Positions 7,208 through 14,107 of a DNA stretch of 25,556 nt are shown here, in pieces (position 1 is the first letter of the stretch; each line of letters opens with the position of its first letter). The notes below the pieces were generated by a model. That model made no database searches. It had not been told where the DNA came from and saw only the letters and a list, made by a program, of their open reading frames with translations. The position numbers and the translations under genes are program-made. This stretch comes from JABIDZ01 sp964402905 (lineage in GTDB: Archaea; Iainarchaeota; Iainarchaeia; Iainarchaeales; JAAZKV01), in assembly GCA_964402905.1 (NCBI GenBank), contig CAYODU010000009.1:1-25556 (forward strand), read 5' to 3'.

Positions 7208-9046
7208 TTATCCAAAGAATTTCTGAACATCTTTTTCAGGGAAAAGCGTTTTTTTAGCATCAAAGTCCTTGGGAAAGAACTTTTCATATCTTTTATCAGA
7301 GAACCTTTTATCTAGGAAAATGCAGACCCCAGTATCTTTTTCTGTTCTTATTACTCTGCCCGCCGCTTGAACAGCTTTGCTTATTGCGGGAGCGTTGTAA
7401 GCGTATTCCCAGCCCTTACCGAATTTGTGTTCATAAAATTTTATGAGTGCATTAGTTTGGAGAGAAACTTTTGCAAATGGAACCCCAACTATTATTGCAG
7501 CACTCAGGTGTTCTCCAGGAAAATCAATTCCTTCAGCAATAGAACCTCCAGAAACTGCCAATAATAATCCTCCAAAACTAGCCCCCAATAATTTAAAGTT
7601 ATGTATAAGACTTGTTTTGTCTTGACTTGTTTGTTCTCTTTCTTGTCTCAAAATTTTTCTTGAAACACTTATGTAAGGAGAAATCTTTTCCATTAATTCA
7701 AATGAAGGAAAAAAAGCTATTGTGTTACCCGGCACCTTTGGCACAACAGCATTGATTACATCAGCAATCTCTTTGTATTGCAAATCAGTTCGCTGAGTAT
7801 ACTTTGTAGTTGTTTTATCCACAAATAAGTTAAGCCTATTTTCTTTTGGGAAAGGAGAAACATACTCCATTGAAATATGGTTTTTAATTCCAAGAATATC
7901 CGCATACATTCCCAAAGGCAATAAGGTACCAGACATCAAAAGCGCTGAGTGGGCCCCATTAATCACTTTTCCACTAAAAACTGAGACATCCATTGGAGTT
8001 ATTGTTAAAGCGAGAGAATTTTTTCTTTCAACAAAATAAAGAGGAGCTTCTTTTTTCATTAAAAGTATTTCAATGAATTCCACAAGCCCCATCAAAAAAC
8101 ATTTTTCTATTTGTCGCTTAGCCATATAAACCAGTGCCGCTTCTTCAATTTTTTCAAGTGAATCTTTTCCAATTTTTTTGAGCATCGCCAGTTCAATTTC
8201 ATCAACAAAACCCTCATTTCTGTCTAAGGAAAGTCTTTTTCCTAAGGAAACAATCTCTTTCCCAATATCTTTTGTTATTAATTCAACATCAAAATTTGCA
8301 GTGCTCCTAGCCTCCTTTTCTGCTTGTGCAATGCTCTCCGAAGTAACCGAAACAGTATACATATCCCTTATTCTCTCAGACAGATTATGCGCTTCATCAA
8401 CAATCAAAATTATTTTATCCAAAGATATTTTTGCAGAGCCAAGAATATTTTCTCTAATATCATCATTAAACAAATGAGAATAATCTGCTATCACAACATC
8501 TGCACCCTTACATTGTTCAAGAAGTATTTCGTATGGACAAAGCTCAGAAACAAAGCACTCTTCTTTCATGAGCAAATGCGACTTATTAAATTCTTTTAGT
8601 ACAACAGCTTTTCTTTGCGCAGCAGATTTTTTTTGCTTGAATGTTTTCCCCTTTGCATTATTATAGTAACGGCACTTGCCCTCCTTCTTTTTTTTAGAGC
8701 ACGCATCATAAAAACCAACTGACACATGACTAAGAAAAGGATCTAAACAAAGCTGTTTTTTCCCAACCAAATCCACTGCTTTAATATCCAAACCAAATTT
8801 TTCATTCATTAAATTAATTGTTTCAAGAACAATTTCGTGTTGCGAAATCTTTGGTGTTAAAAAAAATATTTTCAACTTGTTCTCAAGAGCAAAAACAATC
8901 GTTGGTGCAAGAGAAGAAACTGTTTTTCCTAGACCGGTGGGAGCATGTGCAAGCAAAACTTTTCTATTTTGAACTGATTCAAAAATATCCTTTATCAGTT
9001 TTGACTGCTCCGCACGCAAAGAATCATAAGGAAAAAAAACCTTCAT
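7208..9046 (-). CDS. XPD/Rad3-family (DinG-like) Fe-S DNA helicase
   Basis: A superfamily 2 5'-3' helicase of 612 residues. Walker A is HAPTGLGKT (residues 34-42) and the DEAH box is at 217-220. Between them lies the family's Fe-S insertion, with Cys100 (QLCLDP), Cys116, Cys125 (KCRYYNN) and Cys170 (CPYE) as likely ligands; Cys164 is extra. The C-terminal half has the SGTLLP, GVPFAK and QAAGRVIRTEKDTG blocks. The frame is open to 9103, but the ATG at 9044-9046 (20th codon) is chosen because the TATA-like element at 9069-9078 lies upstream of it and downstream of 9103. Archaeal XPD acts in DNA repair; the precise paralogue (XPD or DinG-like) cannot be separated here. Confidence 0.92.
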   Translation of the reverse strand: MKVFFPYDSLRAEQSKLIKDIFESVQNRKVLLAHAPTGLGKTVSSLAPTIVFALENKLKIFFLTPKISQHEIVLETINLMNEKFGLDIKAVDLVGKKQLCLDPFLSHVSVGFYDACSKKKKEGKCRYYNNAKGKTFKQKKSAAQRKAVVLKEFNKSHLLMKEECFVSELCPYEILLEQCKGADVVIADYSHLFNDDIRENILGSAKISLDKIILIVDEAHNLSERIRDMYTVSVTSESIAQAEKEARSTANFDVELITKDIGKEIVSLGKRLSLDRNEGFVDEIELAMLKKIGKDSLEKIEEAALVYMAKRQIEKCFLMGLVEFIEILLMKKEAPLYFVERKNSLALTITPMDVSVFSGKVINGAHSALLMSGTLLPLGMYADILGIKNHISMEYVSPFPKENRLNLFVDKTTTKYTQRTDLQYKEIADVINAVVPKVPGNTIAFFPSFELMEKISPYISVSRKILRQEREQTSQDKTSLIHNFKLLGASFGGLLLAVSGGSIAEGIDFPGEHLSAAIIVGVPFAKVSLQTNALIKFYEHKFGKGWEYAYNAPAISKAVQAAGRVIRTEKDTGVCIFLDKRFSDKRYEKFFPKDFDAKKTLFPEKDVQKFFG

Positions 9047-9068
9047 AAAAAAAGAGTCAAAGTTTATT

Positions 9069-9078
9069 GTTTTAAAGC
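9069..9078 (-). promoter_or_regulatory. TATA-like element deciding the helicase start
   Basis: Minus-strand GCTTTAAAAC-like element, centred about 27 bases before the ATG at 9046. It lies inside the longer open frame, so the longer start (9103) would fall before transcription begins. Confidence 0.5.
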
Positions 9079-9142
9079 TTTGCAGAGATTTGTGCCGGAA
9101 CAATGAAATTTAGATAAGAACACAAAAGCAGCCAACAATAAC

Positions 9143-9154
9143 AAATAAATACTT
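9143..9154 (+). promoter_or_regulatory. TATA-like element for the gene at 9173
   Basis: AAATAAATACTT, centred about 25 bases before the ATG. It is divergent from the helicase promoter at 9069-9078, about 70 bases away. Confidence 0.45.
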
Positions 9155-9172
9155 CTAAAGCAAAAGTATTTC

Positions 9173-9604
9173 ATGCCAAGAAAAAAAGGAAGTAAACCAG
9201 TAATGCCAAAATACAAAAGTCCTTTGCCCACAGGACTAACAAAGCCCCAAGTTATGAAAGCACTAGCGCAAAGAACTGTTCTTGCAAAAAGAGGAGTACA
9301 AAGAGCAAAAGAAAGAAAACCAAGGCGCCCAAGGAATCCTGCAATAAGAACAAAAGAATGGCGTTTACAAAACAAAAGATTTTTGAGCGAACAACAAAAT
9401 TCACAACACCTCCACAATAAATTTGCCGCTTCAAAGTTACTTGTAATTATTGAAAAAGCTGAAACCGGAGAACTCAGCAATCTTGACGATTTTGCGCCCA
9501 CATTATGGGCGGTTCTTGATAGATTAAAAAAAGCAGTAAATAAAACAAAAGAAATGAAACTAAATGAAAAAGAAGTTATTTTGCTTAAAACACTTAGCAG
9601 ATAA
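9173..9604 (+). CDS. Unrecognised 143-residue strongly basic protein
   Basis: Residues 1-70 are dominated by Lys, Arg and Pro (MPRKKGSKPVMPKYKSPLP, then RAKERKPRRPRNPAIRTKEW), probably an unstructured nucleic-acid-binding arm. Residues 75-143 look helical: FAASKLLVIIEKAETGELSN, then DFAPTLWAVLDRLKKAV and LNEKEVILLKTLS, so a small helical bundle is likely. There is no signal, membrane segment or Cys cluster. The leaderless-type promoter supports the ATG. The next gene (9683) is also small and basic and has its own TATA-like element. A chromatin, ribosome or RNA-associated role is possible but not shown. Confidence 0.75.
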   Translation: MPRKKGSKPVMPKYKSPLPTGLTKPQVMKALAQRTVLAKRGVQRAKERKPRRPRNPAIRTKEWRLQNKRFLSEQQNSQHLHNKFAASKLLVIIEKAETGELSNLDDFAPTLWAVLDRLKKAVNKTKEMKLNEKEVILLKTLSR

Positions 9605-9650
9605 ATACTTTTTCAAATACACAAATAAAATCTAATTAACAAAACAAAAA

Positions 9651-9662
9651 TCTTATTAATAG
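9651..9662 (+). promoter_or_regulatory. TATA-like element for the gene at 9683
   Basis: TCTTATTAATAG, centred about 27 bases before the ATG at 9683. Confidence 0.4.
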
Positions 9663-9682
9663 TTAGAGCACTTATTCTTGAC

Positions 9683-10006
9683 ATGGTGAATACAAGAAAA
9701 AATAGAAATCCACTATCACAAATTGTTTCACCGGGCAGAAGAAAACTTTCTGGCGCAGATAAAAGAATTATTTCTCATGCTGAAGAAATAAGGCGCGCAC
9801 AATCAAGAGAAACAGGTATAACAAGACAAATAGAAGCACTTGATAGTTACTACTTTGAATCAAAGCACACACCAAAACAAAAAATAACAAATCTTAGGGC
9901 ATTGCTCAAAGAGTCTCCACCTGAAGCCGTGAGAAGAAAAATTGAAGCACTAATAGTAAAACTGGGCGAAAATACAACTATCAAAAAGAAAGCTACAAAA
10001 AAGTAG
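9683..10006 (+). CDS. Unrecognised 107-residue basic protein
   Basis: A Lys/Arg-rich protein with predicted helices at about residues 23-52 (LSGADKRIISHAEEIRRAQS and on to IEALDSYYF) and 63-95 (KQKITNLRALLKESPPEAVR, then KIEALIVKLGE), ending in a KKKATKK tail. The two helical stretches each contain an IEAL element (about residues 48 and 87), so a helical hairpin is plausible. No signal or known motif is present. It ends in TAG and converges on the gene at 10041, with a shared stem-loop between the stops. Not recognised. Confidence 0.72.
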   Translation: MVNTRKNRNPLSQIVSPGRRKLSGADKRIISHAEEIRRAQSRETGITRQIEALDSYYFESKHTPKQKITNLRALLKESPPEAVRRKIEALIVKLGENTTIKKKATKK

Positions 10007-10010
10007 TGAA

Positions 10011-10043
10011 TAAGACAATTCTATTCTATAAAATTTTGTCTTA
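10011..10043. terminator. Stem-loop between convergent genes
   Basis: TAAGACAA at 10011-10018 pairs with TTGTCTTA at 10036-10043 around a 17-base AT-rich loop. It lies between the stops of the convergent genes at 10006 and 10041 and overlaps the latter stop codon, so it could end transcription from both sides. Confidence 0.5.
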
Positions 10044-10397
10044 CTCTACCCTTAAGTGAATTGTTTTTGTTTTCTTGCTTAGAATATAATCAGGATTATT
10101 ATTGAAGTGTTCTACCACAGAAATTACAATTGGTTGCTCACCTTTTTCTATACTCATCTTTGGATAAATTGGGAAATAGTAAAGAGCTTTTTGAGCTGGA
10201 GCCATTTCTCCAAGATTAAGTGTTTTTGCATTAGTCATACCCTGTTTTTCAAAAGAAAGCTGGTTACTAAGAATAACATCACACGTAACAAGACGTGCTT
10301 TTTCATTATCATTAATCACTTGAACCATTAGTTCTACACTTTTTGTTCTTCCAAAAACAATTCTAAAGGGACTTAATTCTGTTTTCAATTCAACCAT
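10041..10397 (-). CDS. Unrecognised 118-residue beta-rich protein, Ig/CARDB-like
   Basis: The frame allows a GTG at 10400, but the ATG one codon later has GGAG 8 bases upstream and is preferred. The sequence alternates strands: LSPFRIVFGRTKSVELMVQV, then RLVTCDVILSNQLSF, IVISVVEHF and TKTIHLRVE, with a YYFPIYPKMSIEKGEQP turn. This is the pattern of an immunoglobulin-like or CARDB-type beta-sandwich. There is no signal peptide or anchor, so it appears cytosolic, unusual for such domains and typical of some archaeal conserved hypotheticals. Function unknown. Confidence 0.7.
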   Translation of the reverse strand: MVELKTELSPFRIVFGRTKSVELMVQVINDNEKARLVTCDVILSNQLSFEKQGMTNAKTLNLGEMAPAQKALYYFPIYPKMSIEKGEQPIVISVVEHFNNNPDYILSKKTKTIHLRVE

Positions 10398-10498
10398 CAC
10401 ACCACAACTCCAACAAATTAACGCATTCAGACTTTTTATTCATATAGTAATAGTATTAATTTAAAAAAATATGTTATGTATATGTTGTTTTTCAATTA

Positions 10499-10510
10499 GG
10501 TTTTTAAAGA
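10499..10510 (+). promoter_or_regulatory. TATA-like element for the gene at 10531
   Basis: GGTTTTTAAAGA, centred about 27 bases before the ATG at 10531. There is no Shine-Dalgarno before the ATG. Confidence 0.45.
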
Positions 10511-10530
10511 AAAGAAAATAAGAAGTATTA

Positions 10531-10743
10531 ATGCCGTTTAGATTTGGAAAAATTTGGGTAAGAGATGCAAAAGAAGTTCATAAAAAAAATATGGAAGAAC
10601 ACCTGGCAAGAGAAAGAGGGATGCGCGCAGCTATTGCAAAGTTTACCCCAGAACAAATAAAAGAAATTGACGCCGATTATCATGGACACACAGCTTGGCC
10701 CAATTTTCCAATGAAAAATAAAACAAAAAAGAAAAGACCCTAG
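10531..10743 (+). CDS. Unrecognised 70-residue basic protein
   Basis: A small protein opening MPFRFGKIWVRDAKEVHKK, with a charged helix (about residues 14-50, ending FTPEQIKEIDADYHGH) and a Lys-rich tail (NKTKKKRP). A promoter-like element at the window's usual spacing and a stop followed by AT-rich spacer support it as a real gene. It has no Cys, signal or membrane segment. It joins the group of short basic proteins in this region (9173, 9683, 19567) but shares no obvious sequence with them. Confidence 0.65.
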   Translation: MPFRFGKIWVRDAKEVHKKNMEEHLARERGMRAAIAKFTPEQIKEIDADYHGHTAWPNFPMKNKTKKKRP

Positions 10744-10861
10744 AAAAAGGAAATAAAAAGCATTAAATACTTCTTTGAATAAAATATTTCTTAAGGAAAA
10801 AGATTATTTCCAAAAGAAATGCTTTTTCTAAAAAAATTTGCAAGAGTTTTTTGGTGTTATA

Positions 10862-11338
10862 ATGATTCCCGAATCAGAACTGATAAGAAGAGACTTTATT
10901 GTAAGACAAATGGATTTTCCCGAAAATGTGGCATTTACAAAGAAGTCTTTGCTAAGATGGTGTTGTCTCTCACTAGGATTGATATCAAAAAATGAGAGCA
11001 GAGACAAAGGTTTCCTTGTTTTTGATGCACTATTCACTTTTCTTTTCACAAAGAAAAAAAATCCAACAACTTTAGAAATACAAGAACATATAAAAGAAAA
11101 AAGTAAAGTAGAAATGAGTGAGAAACTTATTCGCTATCATTTGAACAGACTAATAAAAATAGATGTAATCGTGCGCGACGGACTAAAATACAAAGTTAAT
11201 CCTTCTCCAACAACAGAGAAAAGAAATTCTTTGGGTGAGAGTTATAGACACTGGGCAGCAGAACAAATAATAAAAGAAACAAAGCAAACAGTTATTGCAC
11301 TGGAAAAGCTCCAACAATCATATGAGAAAAGCCGTTAG
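10862..11338 (+). CDS. Winged-helix transcriptional regulator
   Basis: The frame is open from a TTG at 10838, but the ATG at 10862 is preceded by GGTG with a 5-base gap, the same arrangement seen at FKBP and the mini-ORFs, so it is taken as the start (158 residues). A winged-helix domain lies at about residues 53-110: ALFTFLFTKKKNPTTLEIQE, then the recognition helix MSEKLIRYHLNRLIKIDVIV and a wing RDGLKYKVN. An N-terminal alpha region (residues 1-50) and a C-terminal helix (115-158, likely for dimerisation) flank it. There is no ligand-binding domain, so it is probably a simple DNA-binding regulator. Its targets are unknown; the AglB gene follows 45 bases downstream with its own promoter. Confidence 0.72.
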   Translation: MIPESELIRRDFIVRQMDFPENVAFTKKSLLRWCCLSLGLISKNESRDKGFLVFDALFTFLFTKKKNPTTLEIQEHIKEKSKVEMSEKLIRYHLNRLIKIDVIVRDGLKYKVNPSPTTEKRNSLGESYRHWAAEQIIKETKQTVIALEKLQQSYEKSR

Positions 11339-11359
11339 AAAAATAAATTCAAAAAAATT

Positions 11360-11370
11360 ACTTTTAATAG
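11360..11370 (+). promoter_or_regulatory. TATA-like element before aglB
   Basis: ACTTTTAATAG, centred about 19-20 bases before the ATG at 11384, slightly closer than elsewhere. A second Met 11 codons in (11417) is an alternative start. Confidence 0.35.
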
Positions 11371-11383
11371 AAGTATTCTTTAG

Positions 11384-13437
11384 ATGAGAAATAAAAAGTT
11401 CTCAGCAGTGAGTTTTATGAAAAAAATATTGTTTGATAAAAAAACGCTGTTTTTGCTTGTAATAATTTTTCTTATTGCAGTAGGAATGAGAACTTATTTT
11501 TATTCTGTTCCATTACTAAGCGGACCCGACGCATATTTTCATGCAAGAATGACTGAGTACACTATAACTATGGGAGACATACCAAAAAATGATCCCCTTG
11601 CATATTACCAATTAGGAGGCGCACCTCAATTTGAACACACGCTTCTTTGGGATATTAGCGCCACCATATACAAAATCTTTTTCAAAGAGTTCAATGTAGA
11701 TAAATTATTAGTGCTTCTTACAATACTGCCTGTTTTGTTTGGTGCAATAACAAGCATTTTGTTCTATTTTTTTGGAAAAGAACTTTTTAGCAAAAAATCC
11801 GGTTTAATTATGGCTTTTGTTTCTGCAATAACACCAATAATGATTTTTAATTCTAAAATTGGTGCTTTTGAAGAAGAGGCATTTGCATTCATCCCTTTTC
11901 TTGCAGGACTAACTTTTTTCTTTCACGCAATAAAAACAGATTCTTTAAACAGGAAAGATTTTCTTTTCACTTTGCTTGCAGGAATTTCTTTCGCAGTAAT
12001 GGGACTCTCATGGAAACTAAACTCGCTAATCCCACTTACAATTATTCCATTTATACTCTTATTTAGTCTGATAATGCATTATAACAAAAAAAGGAATGTA
12101 AAAGTATTTTTCTCAAAATGCATTATAACTCTTGGGATATATTTTTTCCTCCCACTTATTTTTGCAAAAAACCTTTTCACACAACTCTCAACAAATATGT
12201 CAATCGTTTTTGGTTTCTCTTCAGGAATACTAATTATTATTTTAATGATAGTTGCAATAATGCTCGGTTTTATTATTGCAAAAAAAACAGAAAAAATAAA
12301 AAAAGTACAAAAAAACAAAGTGCTTGCAATTGCAATAATAATTATAATAGTAACAACAATTATTTTTGCTTTTTTTATTCTGAACCCCAATCCAATTACT
12401 GATAAATCAAATGTAAAAAATCTTATCGGCGAGGAAGCACAAAATAGTAATCTATTCAAACCACTCGGATTTAATTACATTTTCTTATTAGCAGAAATAA
12501 TATTTNNNNNNNNNNGGAGCGGGCGGGGTCCCTGCTACAAAACCTGGGGCTCTTTGAAAGAAAAGATTCAGTGATTTATTGTTTTGTAATAACTCTCCTC
12601 TGTTTTTTCCTAGCATGGCACTTTTCAAAGTTTTATTACCTGGTCGGTTTCACAACAGCCATTTCGGCAGGATTTGTTTTTGAATTAATAATAAAATCAC
12701 ATTTCCCAAAAGTAAAAGCTTTGGGAAAGAATTCTTTGAAAAAGATTTTTCTTATAATATTCTTTTTTATTCTTGCAATAGGAGTGCCATTTTCTTTTTA
12801 CTATTCTTCTATTTCAATACCTACAATAATGCATTACCCAGATTTATTACCAACTTGCGAATGGATTAAAGAAAACACGGCAATTAATTCAAGTGTTTTT
12901 TCTTGGTGGTCACGCGGACACGAAATAGCTTTTTTGTGTGAAAGGAAAGTTTCTTCAGATAATAGAAATTGGCCTTGTCACTCCTGCGAGCCAAACACAA
13001 ATACTGCAAAATTTTTGATTGATAACAATGCTTCAAACGCATATTCATTATTAGAAAAAGAGTTTTATCCAAATTATATCTTGCTCTATGAAGGAATGTT
13101 TTATGAACTAAAAACATATTACTTTTATTCCATCGGAAAAATAACTGACACTGATTATTTTCCAAATACAAACGGTTTTGTTGATTGCACTATGGGCACA
13201 ACAATAATTTGTGGAAAATTTTCTTATACCCCAGAAGATTTCAACCGTTTACCGACTGTTTGGGAAAATAACGAAAAAGATTTTCACTTTTACCGTGACA
13301 ATAATACACTTATAATAATTAACAATGAAACCAACAAAACTAATATTGCGAAAATATGGTTTAACAGTGAAGAAACAAAAAAGTTCTACCAAGAAGTTTT
13401 TTCAACCGGAAAAATGAAAGTATTTAAAGTAAAATAG
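11384..13437 (+). CDS. aglB: Archaeal oligosaccharyltransferase AglB/STT3 (one gene split by a gap)
   Basis: Membrane enzyme that moves a lipid-linked glycan onto Asn of N-x-S/T sequons outside the cell. The first part (11384-12505) has about ten membrane segments, the first-loop motif GPDAYFHAR with Asp49, and a later acidic GAFEEEAF (Glu163-165) where homologues have a D-N/T-E/D type motif. After the 10-N gap the other frame is open from 12517 (ERAGSLLQNLGLFERKDS, then the tract at 12571) through the last membrane segments into an external domain of about 200 residues. Both parts together look like one STT3 protein; the real gap must be 2 mod 3 bases long to join the frames. The canonical WWDYG is WWSRG here (12904-12918), followed by the usual ...DNRNW. 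TAG stop at 13435. A sequon-rich pilin follows. Confidence 0.82.
12506..12515. other. Scaffold gap (10 N) inside aglB
   Basis: Ten N interrupt the coding frame. The 37 bases after it (12516-12552) are much richer in G and C than the flanks. That piece stays open in the downstream AglB frame, but its odd composition next to a gap makes a local assembly error possible. Confidence 0.97.
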
Positions 13438-13527
13438 TTTTCAGAAAAAAGTAATTTAAAAATATTCAGTCAGGAAAAATAAATATGTCAATATTATGCA
13501 AAAAAAATAAAATTAAGCAAAACGATA

Positions 13528-13542
13528 TCTTTAAATTATATA
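13528..13542 (+). promoter_or_regulatory. TATA-like element for the pilin-like gene
   Basis: TCTTTAAATTATATA, centred about 25 bases before the ATG at 13559. It is one of the clearest examples of the window's leaderless spacing. Confidence 0.55.
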
Positions 13543-13558
13543 AGAACACATTCTAATT

Positions 13559-14047
13559 ATGAAAGAAAAGGGTCAAGGTACTATAGAGTACCTCGTGATA
13601 ATAGCTATTGTGGTAGTAATTGCTTTGGTTGTTGTCGGATTACTTTCACAAACAATGGATCAAGGAAAAGATATTCCTAAAGAAAATGCTAAAATAGCTT
13701 GGCTGTCCGGTTCCCCACTTTCAGCCGTAGACTGGGATTTCACAACAAGCAATAATATGACAGTGATTCTAAGAAACAATAGCTATGAAACAATTACAGT
13801 TACTGATTTTAATATTACTAGAAACAGTACCGGAATTTATGATGGAAACACACTAAACAAAACCCTTGCACCGGGAGATACATATGCAATTAATATCAAT
13901 CCTTCAGCTTACAACGCTGCCGGCACTGGATGCACTACAGGGACAGGATATGTTTTTGATAAAGATGATATTACTATAACTTATAACTCTTCAAAAATTA
14001 ATAGTAAAACACAATCTGCTCCTGCAGAAATAGCTGGAACTTGCTAA
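13559..14047 (+). CDS. Class III signal-peptide (type IV pilin-like) surface protein with six sequons
   Basis: 162 residues. The N-terminus KEKGQGTIEYLVIIAIVVV is a class III signal peptide: a short basic leader, likely cleavage before Gln6 by an EppA-type peptidase, Glu10 at +5 and an uninterrupted hydrophobic helix to about residue 30. This is the archaeal pilin-like arrangement for filament assembly. The rest (about 40-162) is beta-rich, with a Cys pair near the end (CTTGTG and the final GTC). It carries six N-x-S/T sequons (NMT, NNS, NIT, NST, NKT, NSS), dense for about 130 exposed residues. It lies 121 bases after aglB on the same strand with its own promoter, so it is a plausible substrate. 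The family is known; the specific filament is not. Confidence 0.88.
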   Translation: MKEKGQGTIEYLVIIAIVVVIALVVVGLLSQTMDQGKDIPKENAKIAWLSGSPLSAVDWDFTTSNNMTVILRNNSYETITVTDFNITRNSTGIYDGNTLNKTLAPGDTYAININPSAYNAAGTGCTTGTGYVFDKDDITITYNSSKINSKTQSAPAEIAGTC

Positions 14048-14107
14048 GGATTAGAAAAATAACTTTATTAAATATATACAGAATTGAAATAAAATGTCTG
14101 GATTTTT

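Noticed and set aside
9047..9103. Longer helicase start at 9103
   Set aside because: The promoter-like element at 9069-9078 lies inside the extension; the added residues do not resemble XPD N-termini.
9064..9501. 145-codon minus-strand ORF over the basic protein gene at 9173
   Set aside because: A Phe/Leu/Cys-rich shadow of a Lys-rich gene; the plus-strand reading has the promoter.
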